From Lichenihabitans sp033947565 (GTDB lineage Bacteria > Pseudomonadota > Alphaproteobacteria > Rhizobiales > Beijerinckiaceae): DNA of 64,000 bases. Below the pieces are notes generated by a model. The model did no database searches, was not told the DNA's origin, and saw only the letters and a list, made by a program, of their open reading frames with translations. Each line of letters begins with the position of its first letter. Within the stretch, counting starts at the first letter, position 1. The position numbers were made by a program, and so were the translations under genes. Shown in pieces: positions 19,429 through 28,287 of this stretch. Location: the NCBI RefSeq assembly GCF_033947565.1, contig NZ_JARPVX010000001.1, forward strand, positions 124,001-188,000, written 5' to 3'.

Positions 19429-20655
19429 ATGCAGTCGTTCAGTGATCTTTTTGCGAATAACAGGCTTTTGGCCATTGGCATTGTGCTGGCTGCGATCGCG
19501 GTCATCCTTGCGGTCGGGGTGGCGTTGTTCAGGTTGATCTTCGGACGACGCCTGCACATGTCGGGCGGGCGGACACGTCAGCCGCGCCTCGGCGTGGTGG
19601 ACGCCTTCGATCTCGACCGCCAGCGCCAGCTCGTGCTGATCCGGCGGGACAATGTCGAACATCTGCTGATGATCGGTGGACCCAACGACGTCCTGGTGGA
19701 AGCCGCCATCGTACGAACGCCGGCGATGCTGGCGGGGCGCGAAAAGGACGCAGGCGTAAGCCCGACCGTCGGCATTCCGGCCCCGGTCGCGCAACAAGCG
19801 CCGGTGCAGCCAGTCCTGGCCCTGCAACCCACCGCCGTTCCGGCCTTGGCACCGATGCTGCCGAACGCAGGCCTCGAGAGCGGGCCGGGTGTTCCGATGC
19901 CGATGCCGGCCGAGCCGCGACCATCGGTCGTGTCGGACCCCGGCATGGCCCCTTCATCGTCGTCGCGGGCGCCCGAAGCGGCTCCTTCAAGCCAGCCGAC
20001 GCCAGAAACCCGCTTGCCGACGGCCGCGACGCTGCCCGCAGCCGCCCGGCCCGTGCAAACGACCCCTCGCCCGGGTGCCGGCCTGCCGCCCCGGCCGCCC
20101 GTAGGGCCCGTGACACGGCCGGTCTCGACTCCGACGCCGCGCACCAATCTGCCGCGCGCCACGCCAAACGCCCCGGCTCCCGCTTCGGGCCAGAATGGAG
20201 GCGGACGCCAGGAGCCAGCGCTCGGGCGACCGCTCGACCCGGCCCCGGTGTCTGCGCCCGACCGGGACAAGAACGCCGATCAGCCGCGCGAGTCGAGCCC
20301 GCTCGGTCGGGCGCCCGCAATCAGGGTCGGCCGCACCGAGGACGCGGCTTCGCCTGCAGACGCGACGCGGGGCGTCGGCCCAGGTCCTTCGCTGCCGCGT
20401 CCGACCACCGGCGAGGACAACGCTGCGCCCGTGCCTTCCGTGGCCCGGCCGCTACCGCGCCCTGCCACGACGCCATCGGCACCGACCCGCGCGGTGCCAC
20501 CCCGTCCCACGACGCCCTCGAGCCCGCCACCCGCCGCGCCGACTCAGGCGGCACCGCGCGCGCCTCTTCCTTCGCTCGGGTCGCTCGAGGAAGAGATGGC
20601 GAAACTTCTGGGGCGGCCCATGCCGCCGCCCGACCCATCGGGCTCGGACAGCTGA
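19429..20655 (+). CDS. FliO-like membrane protein with long Pro/Ala-rich tail
   Basis: A 408-residue protein with one transmembrane helix (about residues 13-36). A short FliO-like domain follows (about 50-100, RLGVVDAFDLDRQRQLVLIR and VEHLLMIGGPNDVLVE). FliO supports assembly of the flagellar export gate. The remaining 300 residues are a low-complexity Pro/Ala/Thr/Arg tail ending in LGSLEEEMAKLLGRPM. No other flagellar gene is nearby, so the role may be flagellar or a domain reuse. GGAAG lies four bases before the ATG. It is divergent from cckA. Confidence 0.7.
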   Translation: MQSFSDLFANNRLLAIGIVLAAIAVILAVGVALFRLIFGRRLHMSGGRTRQPRLGVVDAFDLDRQRQLVLIRRDNVEHLLMIGGPNDVLVEAAIVRTPAMLAGREKDAGVSPTVGIPAPVAQQAPVQPVLALQPTAVPALAPMLPNAGLESGPGVPMPMPAEPRPSVVSDPGMAPSSSSRAPEAAPSSQPTPETRLPTAATLPAAARPVQTTPRPGAGLPPRPPVGPVTRPVSTPTPRTNLPRATPNAPAPASGQNGGGRQEPALGRPLDPAPVSAPDRDKNADQPRESSPLGRAPAIRVGRTEDAASPADATRGVGPGPSLPRPTTGEDNAAPVPSVARPLPRPATTPSAPTRAVPPRPTTPSSPPPAAPTQAAPRAPLPSLGSLEEEMAKLLGRPMPPPDPSGSDS

Positions 20656-20671
20656 CACCCGGCCGGTCTTG

Positions 20672-20714
20672 AAACAAAAAGGGCAGCGCCATCGTGGCGC
20701 TGCCCTTTTTGTTT
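20672..20714. terminator. bidirectional rho-independent terminator
   Basis: A perfect 20-bp stem, 20672-20691 with 20695-20714, and a three-base TCG loop. The GC core GGGCAGCGCCA is flanked by A5 on the left and T5 on the right, giving a T-run on both strands. It lies between the convergent FliO-like and dksA genes and can end both transcripts. Confidence 0.92.
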
Positions 20715-20764
20715 GCTTCGATCACTCCGTTTGATCGGCGGCGGCACGCGGCCGGTCGGCGTTC

Positions 20765-21187
20765 TCAATCGTCGCGGTAGATGCGCTCGCGCTTTTCGTG
20801 CCGCTCTTGCGCCTCGACCGACAAGGTCGCGATCGGGCGCGCATCCAGACGACGAAGCGCGATCGGATCGCCGGTTTCTTCGCAATACCCGTAGGTGCCC
20901 TCATCGATCCGGCTCAACGCCGCATCGATCTTGGAGATCAGCTTGCGTTGTCGGTCGCGGGCGCGAAGCTCGATGGATCGATCGGTTTCCGACGAAGCCC
21001 GGTCGGCAAAATCGGGATGGTTCTCGTTCTCGCTTTGCAGGGCAGCGAGCGTTTCCTTGCTTTCGCGAAGGATGTCGTCCTTCCATGCGATCAGCTTCCG
21101 CCGGAAATAATCCCGGTGGCGATCGTTCATGAACATTTCTTCGTCGGACGGCTTGTAGGCGTCGCCCAAAAGGTTGGAAAACATCAT
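20765..21187 (-). CDS. dksA: RNA polymerase-binding protein DksA (single-cysteine type)
   Basis: A 140-residue DksA/TraR protein: a coiled-coil with RRKLIAWKDDILRESKETL, then a degenerate zinc-finger region GYCEETGDPIALRRLDARPI. Only one of the four canonical finger cysteines remains (YCEETG), as in other alphaproteobacterial DksA proteins, so no zinc site is expected. It binds RNA polymerase and, with ppGpp, tunes stress and ribosomal transcription. The start at 21187 (or 21184) is supported by GGGAGG about nine bases upstream; a longer in-frame extension has no family resemblance. It is divergent from sixA. Confidence 0.92.
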   Translation of the reverse strand: MMFSNLLGDAYKPSDEEMFMNDRHRDYFRRKLIAWKDDILRESKETLAALQSENENHPDFADRASSETDRSIELRARDRQRKLISKIDAALSRIDEGTYGYCEETGDPIALRRLDARPIATLSVEAQERHEKRERIYRDD

Positions 21188-21380
21188 CAACGCTGGCCTC
21201 CCTGGCCCGGACGTCATCCACGCGGCGCCCTTATAGTCGGCGAGGACCGAGCGTACAATTGCTCGCACATGACTTAATCGTTCGTTGATGCCGCAGCGTG
21301 TCTTCGCTGCCGCGCTCAGGCGGCACAATCCCTGATCGTCCAGCATTTTGCCGGCCTTGGCGGTTGCGCTATGGCAGGCC

Positions 21381-21890
21381 ATGACGGTTCTTGCCCTTCT
21401 CCGCCATGCCGAAGCGACCAAGCAAGCGCCCGGTGGCGATCATGCCCGACCTTTAAGTCAAGCGGGGCGTGGCGCCGCGACGGCGGTCGGCGAACGGCTG
21501 ACCCAACTCCTGCCGTCCGGCACTGCCTTGCTGGTTTCCGACGCCGCCAGGACCCGCGAAACCGCCGCACTGGCCTTTCCGACCTGGGAGCCGGCCCATG
21601 TGACGATCGAAGAAGCCATCTATGAGGCGCATCCCGAGGCATTGCTGAGCCTGCTGCGCGCCTTGCCGCCGGGCCTTCCCGGTGCGGTGCTGGTGGGGCA
21701 CAATCCGGGCATCAGCGTTTTGGCGGCCCTGTTGGCGGCGGGTGGCCCTGCATCGGATCCGGCGCGGCTGGCCCAGGGTCTCGCGACGGCCGAGGCGGCG
21801 CTGTTCCGGTTCGACTCGGATTGGGCCGGATTGGCGCCGCACGCGTGTGTGTTGGTCGGCGTCCTCGATGGCAAGCCGGACCAGGACTGA
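21381..21890 (+). CDS. sixA: histidine phosphatase, SixA-like
   Basis: A 169-residue phosphohistidine phosphatase superfamily member. The catalytic RHAEA motif is at residues 8-12 (His9) and the second histidine is in LVGHNPGIS. SixA removes phosphate from His residues of Hpt or PTS proteins; other members act on small molecules. The ATG at 21381 puts the catalytic block nine residues from the start, as usual. It lies 95 bp before ycjX on the same strand. Confidence 0.8.
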   Translation: MTVLALLRHAEATKQAPGGDHARPLSQAGRGAATAVGERLTQLLPSGTALLVSDAARTRETAALAFPTWEPAHVTIEEAIYEAHPEALLSLLRALPPGLPGAVLVGHNPGISVLAALLAAGGPASDPARLAQGLATAEAALFRFDSDWAGLAPHACVLVGVLDGKPDQD

Positions 21891-21985
21891 CCGACGCGGA
21901 GCGCATCGCCCCTGGGCAAAGCCGCCCCGCCTCTCCACATAGCGGTCGATCCGGCGGCGTCCGCAGCCTGGGCCTGCCACCAGGA

Positions 21986-23455
21986 ATGCCGGAACGCTCC
22001 GTGACCTTCTTCTCCAACCTGTTGAGCGAAGCCCAGATCACGGCCCGCAGTGTCGCCGATTACATGGGCGGCACGGGATTGCGGCTCGGGGTGACGGGCC
22101 TGTCACGGGCCGGCAAAACGGTGTTCATCACCAGCCTCGTCCACAATCTCACCGCAGGGGGGCGGCTTCCCGTGCTGCGCGCCAGCGCGGAAGGGCGCAT
22201 CACTTCGGCCACGCTTCAGGCGCAGCCCGACGATGCCATCCCGCGCTTCACCTATGAAGACCACCTCGCGTCACTGACGCTCGACCGTCACTGGCCCGAA
22301 TCAACGCGTCGCATCTCGGAACTGCGGATCAATCTCGAATTCGAGCGGCAAGCCGGCTGGCGGTCGCGCACGGGCTCGTTGACGCTCGACATCATCGACT
22401 ATCCGGGTGAGTGGCTGCTCGACCTTCCGCTGCTCGACAAGAGCTTCGCCCAGTGGTCGCGCGAAACCCTGGAGGCCAGTGCCGAGGCCGGGCGGGCGGG
22501 CCTCGCGGCCGACTGGCGCGGCGGCCTGCAGGGGCTGCGTCTGGAAGACGCGTTCTCCGAAACCGCAGCCCGACATCAGGCGGAACGCTTCACCGCCTAC
22601 CTGCGGGCTTCGAAATCCGACCGCTACGCGCTGTCGACCCTGCCTCCGGGCCGCTTCCTGATGCCTGGCGAACTCGAAGGCTCTCCGGCTCTGACCTTCG
22701 CGCCCTTACCGGTCACCGAGGGGGCTGCTTACGGCGCCACCACCATGGCCGGTATGATGGAGCGCCGCTACGAGGCCTATAAGACCCACGTGGTACGCCC
22801 GTTCTTTCGCGACCACTTTTCCCGGCTCGACCGGCAGATCGTCCTGGTGGACGCGCTCGGCGCCCTCAACTCCGGCCCGTCCGCGGTGCGCGACCTGCAG
22901 GTGGCGCTCGGCGACGTGATGCAGAGTTTTCGCGCCGGTCGCGCGTCGCGGCTGGCCTCGCTGTTCCGGCCGCGCATCGACCGCATTCTGTTCGCGGCCA
23001 CCAAGGCCGACCACCTGCACCACACGAGCCATGACCGGCTCGAGGCCATCCTGCGGGTGTTGACCGCACGGGCCATCACCCGGGCCGAGGATGTCGGCGC
23101 GAAGATCGACGTGATCGCGCTTGCGGCCACCCGGGCCACCCGCGAGGCCCGGGTGACGCATGATGGCGCCCAGCTGGAAGCCATCATCGGGACGCCGCTC
23201 GCGGGAGAGCGCGTCGACGGCGAATTGTTCGACGGCGTCGCCGAAGCGGCGATCTTTCCGGGCGAACTGCCGGCCGATCCGCGCCGCGCCTTGCGGGGCG
23301 ATGCCCTGGCGGTGCCGGATACGGAGGCGGATTACCGCTTCGTGCGCTTCCGCCCTCCCGTGGCGCAGTCCGGCGAAGGGGGGCAGGCCAAGCCGCTCCC
23401 CCACATCCGGCTCGACCGCGCCCTGCAGTTCCTGATCGGAGACAAGCTCGCATGA
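21986..23455 (+). CDS. YcjX-like P-loop NTPase
   Basis: A 489-residue cytoplasmic protein with an N-terminal P-loop GLSRAGKT at residues 38-45 and the conserved DIIDYPGEWLLDLPLL block of the YcjX family, a GTP-binding group of uncertain function linked to stress responses. Start ATG at 21986; a GTG five codons later with GGAAC upstream is a possible alternative. The stop overlaps the next gene in an ATGA junction, the usual ycjX-ycjF pairing. Confidence 0.88.
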   Translation: MPERSVTFFSNLLSEAQITARSVADYMGGTGLRLGVTGLSRAGKTVFITSLVHNLTAGGRLPVLRASAEGRITSATLQAQPDDAIPRFTYEDHLASLTLDRHWPESTRRISELRINLEFERQAGWRSRTGSLTLDIIDYPGEWLLDLPLLDKSFAQWSRETLEASAEAGRAGLAADWRGGLQGLRLEDAFSETAARHQAERFTAYLRASKSDRYALSTLPPGRFLMPGELEGSPALTFAPLPVTEGAAYGATTMAGMMERRYEAYKTHVVRPFFRDHFSRLDRQIVLVDALGALNSGPSAVRDLQVALGDVMQSFRAGRASRLASLFRPRIDRILFAATKADHLHHTSHDRLEAILRVLTARAITRAEDVGAKIDVIALAATRATREARVTHDGAQLEAIIGTPLAGERVDGELFDGVAEAAIFPGELPADPRRALRGDALAVPDTEADYRFVRFRPPVAQSGEGGQAKPLPHIRLDRALQFLIGDKLA

Positions 23456-24513
23456 CGGCCGACGACCGCCGCGCCCGCCCGCGGGCGTTCCGGCTCGACC
23501 CGCAGGGTCAGGTGGCGGAAGCCGCCATGGCGCAACCTGTTTCCAAGCCGCCGCAGATCGAAATCGAACTGCAGCCCGATCCTTATGAGCTGAAGCCCGT
23601 CGCGCTGCCGGTCGACGAGGCGGTGGTCGAGATGGCGCAGCGGCGCGGCATGCTGGGTTGGTTTCGTCTGGGCTGGGGCGGGCTGTTCTGGTCCGCGCTC
23701 GGCGGCCTCGTGTCGCTTGGGATCGGCTTGTGGATCGATGGGCTGATCGAACAGCTGTTCAGCCGGGCGGCGGGGCTCGGCTGGATCGCGGTGGCGCTCG
23801 CGGCCCTGGTGGTGCTGGCGCTGCTGGCCTTGACGATTCGCGAGGTGATCGGCGTCTTTCGCCAGGCGCATGTCGCCAAGCTGCACGCGGCGCTCGCTGC
23901 CGCCCATCTGGCGGACGACACCGATGCGGCGCGACGTCTGGTCGGCGAGCTTGCGGCCCTGTACGCACAGCGTTCGTCGACCGCCGCGGCCCGGGCCGAG
24001 ATCACCCGGACAACTGGCGAGATTGTCGATGGACGCGACCTTCTGGATATTACCGAACGCCTGCTGCTGCACCCGATTGATGCCGCCGTGGCGCGCGAGA
24101 TCGCGGAAGCGGCCAAGCGCGTTTCGCTGGTGACGGCGATCAGCCCCCGGGCCATCCTCGACCTCGTCTTCGTCGTCGGCCAGATCATCCGCCTGATCCG
24201 CCGCGTAGCCGAGCTTTATAGCGGCCGGCCCGGGTTCCTGGGCTTCGTCAAGCTGGCCCGGTCGGTCGGAGCCCACCTGGCCGTCACGGGCGGCATGGCG
24301 ATCGGCGACAGTCTGCTGCAGCAGGTGGTCGGGCACGGCATCGCGGCCAAGCTGTCGGCGCGGCTCGGCGAAGGGGTGCTGAACGGGCTGCTGACGACAC
24401 GCGTCGGCTTGTCGGCGATGGCGGTCTGCCGGCCGATGCCGTTCGCGGCAGGGCCGCAACCGGGCGTCAAGGACGTGGCGCCCTTCCTGTTCGGCGCCAG
24501 TCAGGATAGCTGA
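23452..24513 (+). CDS. YcjF/TIGR01620 family membrane protein
   Basis: A 353-residue protein: a cytoplasmic acidic N-terminus, two transmembrane helices (about 70-92 and 103-122) and a C-terminal DUF697-type region (about 180-330). It is coupled to the YcjX-like gene by a four-base overlap and probably forms a membrane complex with it. Function unknown. The next gene starts five bases after its stop. Confidence 0.85.
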   Translation: MTADDRRARPRAFRLDPQGQVAEAAMAQPVSKPPQIEIELQPDPYELKPVALPVDEAVVEMAQRRGMLGWFRLGWGGLFWSALGGLVSLGIGLWIDGLIEQLFSRAAGLGWIAVALAALVVLALLALTIREVIGVFRQAHVAKLHAALAAAHLADDTDAARRLVGELAALYAQRSSTAAARAEITRTTGEIVDGRDLLDITERLLLHPIDAAVAREIAEAAKRVSLVTAISPRAILDLVFVVGQIIRLIRRVAELYSGRPGFLGFVKLARSVGAHLAVTGGMAIGDSLLQQVVGHGIAAKLSARLGEGVLNGLLTTRVGLSAMAVCRPMPFAAGPQPGVKDVAPFLFGASQDS

Positions 24514-24518
24514 AGCGC

Positions 24519-26132
24519 ATGACCAGCGAAACGTCGCCCCCGCCCCTGCCCGACCTCGAGGCCTATGCCAAGCGCATCCTCGGCTCGAAAGTCTATCAAG
24601 CCGCGATCGAGACTGCCCTCGATCCGCTGCCGCGCCTCGCCAAGCGCCTCGATCGGCCGGTGCTGATCAAGCGCGAAGACCAGCAGCCCGTCTTCTCCTT
24701 CAAGATTCGCGGCGCCTTCAACAAGATGGCGAGCTTGACCGCCGATGAAGCGCAGCGCGGCGTCGTCTGCGCTTCGGCCGGCAATCACGCCCAGGGGGTG
24801 GCCTTCGCGGGCCAGCGGCTCGGCATCGCGGCCACGATCGTGATGCCCCGCACCACGCCCGGCATCAAGGTGCGGGCCGTGGAGGACCGGGGCGCTCAGG
24901 TGCTGCTGGTCGGCAACGCCTTCGACGAGGCCCTGACCTACGCCAAGACGCTCGAACATGAGCGCGGCCTGACGTTCATCCATCCGTTCGACGATCCGGA
25001 CGTCATTGCCGGCCAAGGCACGGTTGGTCTCGAGATCCTGCGCCAGCACGCCGATCCCATCGAGGCCATCTTCGTGCCGATCGGCGGCGGCGGTCTTGCC
25101 AGCGGCATCGCGGCCTTCACCAAATACCTGCGGCCGGAGATCAAGGTGATCGGCGTCGAGCCGGTGGATGCCGGCGGCATGGCGGCGGCGCTTCAGGCGG
25201 GACGGCGGGTGAAGCTCGACAGCGTCGGGCTGTTCGCCGATGGCGTGGCGGTGCGGGAAGCCGGCGAGGAAACCTTTCGCCTCTGCCATGCCCTGCTGGA
25301 TGACGTGATCCTGGTCGACACCGATGCCATCTGCGCCGCCATCAAGGACATCTTTGACGACACCCGGACCATCGCGGAACCGTCCGGTGCGCTGTCACTC
25401 GCGGGTTTGAAGGTTTATGCGGAACGCCGCCCGGAGGGCGCCGGCAGCCTGATCGCCATCAACAGCGGCGCCAACATGAACTTCGACCGGCTGCGCCATG
25501 TGGCCGAGCGGGCCGAGATCGGCGAGCATCGCGAAGCCCTGCTGGCCGTCACCATCCCGGAACGCCCTGGCAGTTATCGCGAACTGATCGGCCTGCTCGG
25601 CAACCGCGCCGTGACGGAGTTCAACTACCGCTATGCCGATGCCGCGTCGGCCCAGATCTTCCTCGGCGTGCAGCTGACGCGCGGCGTGGCCGAGAAGCAG
25701 GCACTGTTGGCCGAGCTGAGCCAGGCCGGCTACCCGGTCGTCGATATGACCGACAATGAGCTCGCCAAGCTGCACATCCGCTACATGGTGGGCGGCCGCG
25801 CAGGCGCCATCCCGGATGAGCTGCTATACCGATTCCAGTTTCCCGAGCGGCCCGGCGCCTTGCTGGACTTTCTCAGCCGGATGGCCGGCACCTGGGACAT
25901 TTCCTTGTTCCATTACCGCAACCACGGCGCCGACTACGGCCGCGTCCTAGCCGGCATCCGGGTGCCGCCGGCAGATTATCCCCTCTTCGAGCGCTTCCTC
26001 GAGGACCTCGACTACCCGTGCTGGTCTGAAACCGAAAACCCGGCCTACGGCATGTTTCTGGCCGGCACTGAAGCGCAACCGAACGGGCCGGGCCCGAGCC
26101 ACCCGAGCAGCAAGGCCGAATCGCCGGCTTAG
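24519..26132 (+). CDS. ilvA: threonine ammonia-lyase (threonine dehydratase)
   Basis: A 537-residue PLP enzyme that converts L-threonine to 2-oxobutanoate and ammonia, the first step to isoleucine. The PLP lysine is Lys62 in FSFKIRGAF, with the phosphate-binding loop GGGGLASG in the catalytic domain (about 1-330). Two ACT-like regulatory domains follow (ERPGSYRELIGLLG and ERPGALLDFLSRM), so isoleucine feedback control is likely. Length and two-ACT layout match the biosynthetic form. It lies five bases after the YcjF-like gene and could share its transcript. Confidence 0.92.
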   Translation: MTSETSPPPLPDLEAYAKRILGSKVYQAAIETALDPLPRLAKRLDRPVLIKREDQQPVFSFKIRGAFNKMASLTADEAQRGVVCASAGNHAQGVAFAGQRLGIAATIVMPRTTPGIKVRAVEDRGAQVLLVGNAFDEALTYAKTLEHERGLTFIHPFDDPDVIAGQGTVGLEILRQHADPIEAIFVPIGGGGLASGIAAFTKYLRPEIKVIGVEPVDAGGMAAALQAGRRVKLDSVGLFADGVAVREAGEETFRLCHALLDDVILVDTDAICAAIKDIFDDTRTIAEPSGALSLAGLKVYAERRPEGAGSLIAINSGANMNFDRLRHVAERAEIGEHREALLAVTIPERPGSYRELIGLLGNRAVTEFNYRYADAASAQIFLGVQLTRGVAEKQALLAELSQAGYPVVDMTDNELAKLHIRYMVGGRAGAIPDELLYRFQFPERPGALLDFLSRMAGTWDISLFHYRNHGADYGRVLAGIRVPPADYPLFERFLEDLDYPCWSETENPAYGMFLAGTEAQPNGPGPSHPSSKAESPA

Positions 26133-26177
26133 TGAAGCCTCTTTGCTGCTGACGCAGACCGCTCGACGAGCGGCCTG

Positions 26178-27062
26178 TCAGGCGGTCCGTCGTTGCGGCC
26201 GCGACGCTCTGCCGCGATCCGCCCACAAGGGTCGCGCCACGCGCAGCACCACGAAACCCAACCCGACGATCGCCACCCACCAGGCCGGACGCAGACCGTC
26301 GCTGAAGTCGAGATCGGCTTCGAGCACGCGTAGGGGTGGAACGCCGCTGGCGAACCGGTACCACGCGGCTTCAAGCAGCGCCGTCGCTACCCCGGCCGCA
26401 GGCGCCAGGGCCAGCAGCGCGGCCCAGTGGTCGCCGACACGCAGGCGCGTCAGCAGCCGTTGTCCCATCAAAAGCAGGAAGAACCCCGCCACCAGGGTCG
26501 GCTGTGTGACGTCCAGTTTCGATTGCATGAAGAAATGCAGGAGGCCGAGGATGGTCAGCCCGTAGACAACCCGATGTAGCCCGTTCCAGCGTTCGGGTCC
26601 GATCCGGCGGATCATCGCATCGGTGGAGGTGGCGCCAAGCGCACAGAAGCCCACCAACGCCACGAAGCCGATCGTCAGATAGATCCGCAATGCGATTTCG
26701 CTGGCCACGCGCGCGAGATCGAAACGCAGGTCGACGACGTAGAGCGCGAAATGGATCAGCAGATAGGCCAGAACCGATAAGCCCAGCATACGCCGGATCA
26801 GAATCAAGCGGTTCCACCGTGCAATCCGGCGCAAGGGCGAGACCAGCAGCGACACCAGCAGCAGTCGCACGGCCCATTGACCGCTGCCATGAATGGCCTC
26901 GAGCACGGGCTTCGGCTCGAGCCAGCCCTGCTGCCAGCTGAGCGCGATCCAAAGGCCGGGAAGGAACAGGGCGACGAATGTCGCGGATTTCAGCCACGAC
27001 CATCGGCCGGACCGGTCGAACAGCGGCTGGGCCAGCCGGGGAACGGAAGACGCGACGCTCAT
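26178..27062 (-). CDS. msrQ: heme-binding membrane subunit MsrQ
   Basis: A 294-residue inner-membrane protein with about six transmembrane helices of the ferric-reductase-like fold and candidate heme histidines in LIHFALYVV, GLHRVVYGL and LLHFFMQ. MsrQ passes electrons from the quinone pool to the periplasmic methionine sulfoxide reductase MsrP. The usual msrP partner is not next to it. The 50-residue C-terminal extension is typical of rhizobial members. It ends 45 bp from the convergent ilvA stop. Confidence 0.88.
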   Translation of the reverse strand: MSVASSVPRLAQPLFDRSGRWSWLKSATFVALFLPGLWIALSWQQGWLEPKPVLEAIHGSGQWAVRLLLVSLLVSPLRRIARWNRLILIRRMLGLSVLAYLLIHFALYVVDLRFDLARVASEIALRIYLTIGFVALVGFCALGATSTDAMIRRIGPERWNGLHRVVYGLTILGLLHFFMQSKLDVTQPTLVAGFFLLLMGQRLLTRLRVGDHWAALLALAPAAGVATALLEAAWYRFASGVPPLRVLEADLDFSDGLRPAWWVAIVGLGFVVLRVARPLWADRGRASRPQRRTA

Positions 27063-27241
27063 GCTCGACCCCGACGCGAGAAGCCGTCGAGCGCCAGGAT
27101 GTCGCTTCCCCGCCCGTCCCGGAAATTATCGATCGGCCTGAAACCCTCGGCCCTACGACCCGTAACTTTGACCGAGTTCCCGGCCGTACCAGCCCCCTCA
27201 TTCGAGACGGCCGAGAACTCTCCCTTCGCAGGAAGGGCGAC

Positions 27242-27271
27242 GGCCCGCGCTTTCCCCCAGAAGCGCGGGCC
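27242..27271 (-). repeat. stem-loop downstream of the ferredoxin gene
   Basis: GGCCCGCGCTT (27242-27252) pairs perfectly with AAGCGCGGGCC (27261-27271) around an eight-base loop. It lies between the ferredoxin stop and the msrQ start on the minus strand. There is no T-run, so it may be an attenuating or protective hairpin rather than a true intrinsic terminator. The rest of the 256-bp gap shows nothing recognisable. Confidence 0.4.
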
Positions 27272-27318
27272 ACGCGTCGCTGAGGCAGTGCGCATCGGCC
27301 TCGACCTTCGCTCGGGCT

Positions 27319-27639
27319 TCAGCCCTGCTGCGACGGCGTGCGGACAACCAGACCGTCCAACTCCGGCTTGATCTTGATCTGACACGACAGTCGGGACGTC
27401 GGCTTCACCTCCCAGGCAAAGTCGAGCATGTCTTCTTCCATCGGCTGAGGCTTGCCGACCTTGTCGGCCCAATCGGGTTCCACATAGACATGGCAGGTCG
27501 CGCAGGCGCAGGCGCCACCGCACTCAGCCTCGATCTCGGGCACGCCGTTGCGGATCGCCGTCTCCATGACGGTGGCGCCATTGTCGCCCTGGACCGTCCT
27601 GGCCTGTCCCGCGGAGTCGATGAAGGTAATCTGCGCCAT
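27319..27639 (-). CDS. 2Fe-2S ferredoxin (adrenodoxin type)
   Basis: A 106-residue ferredoxin with the four cluster ligands Cys40, Cys46, Cys49 and Cys86 in the spacing C-x5-C-x2-C...C, plus the acidic MEEDMLDFAWEV region seen in vertebrate-type and Isc-type ferredoxins. It is a cytoplasmic electron carrier; partners may be Fe-S assembly, a cytochrome P450 or a Rieske oxygenase. A link to P450 sterol-type chemistry is not supported by position. Confidence 0.9.
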   Translation of the reverse strand: MAQITFIDSAGQARTVQGDNGATVMETAIRNGVPEIEAECGGACACATCHVYVEPDWADKVGKPQPMEEDMLDFAWEVKPTSRLSCQIKIKPELDGLVVRTPSQQG

Positions 27640-27696
27640 GCCGGCCCGGTCTCGCCAATCGCATTCGGCCGCGTGGTGCAGCCGTTCGGCAGGCTC

Positions 27697-28059
27697 TTAC
27701 CGACTTTCCCCAGCCTTGGCGAGACGTTGGGGTGCTGACGCGGCGATCAAACCCGTGGTCTCGGTGCGCGTTGCTTCGATCACCGCGACAAGCGTCGCAG
27801 ATTGGAGAGGAGACAGCGCCTCTTGATCGCAGATAGCCTCGGCGCGGCCCAGTGCTTCAGCCAGCCCGAAAGCCCCGATCGCTACCGCCGCGCCCCGAAC
27901 ACGGTGCAGGGTAGCCTCCAGCGTGACGTGAGGTCGCTGCGTGGCCGCCGTGACGCAATCCCGCAGCTCATCAAGCTGCGTCTGGAATAAGGTCAGCAAC
28001 TCGTGTTGCAGGGACAGATCCCCTGCCGTTTGCCGCGCCAGATGTTCGAGATCGATCAC
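27697..28059 (-). CDS. Hpt (histidine phosphotransfer) domain protein
   Basis: A 120-residue single-domain protein with the four-helix Hpt layout. The phospho-accepting residue is His52 in LHRVRGAAVAIGA, matching the H-x-x-[KR]-G pattern of the family. It is an orphan with no kinase next to it and is divergent from the giant polar-growth gene 228 bp away. It could relay phosphate for the CckA system or another hybrid kinase. It is not ChpT, which has a larger kinase-like fold. Confidence 0.8.
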   Translation of the reverse strand: MIDLEHLARQTAGDLSLQHELLTLFQTQLDELRDCVTAATQRPHVTLEATLHRVRGAAVAIGAFGLAEALGRAEAICDQEALSPLQSATLVAVIEATRTETTGLIAASAPQRLAKAGESR

Positions 28060-28287
28060 ACGGGGGTCTCCGGCCCGTCCGCCCCGCCATCGCCGCGAGG
28101 ATTAACGACGTTTGTGGATGAGCGGCTCTGCTGGTGTTCAGAATGGCATGGCAGGAGTACACTGCGATGTGGTTAATGGAGTGTCTCCCTGGTCCCGGCG
28201 CGGCGGCGTGCTTCGGTGGCTTTTGTCGGGAGATGCCAAGACGGTCCTGTGGCAGGGGCCGTTTCTCCGTCTGCGTATGAGGCGAGA

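Noticed and set aside
21274..21288. CtrA-like site TTAA-N7-TTGA between dksA and sixA
   Set aside because: One base departs from the TTAA-N7-TTAA consensus, it is a single site, and a match this short can occur by chance.
24400..24519. Attenuator or riboswitch before the threonine ammonia-lyase gene
   Set aside because: The gene starts five bases after the preceding stop codon, leaving no leader, and no aptamer-like sequence is visible.
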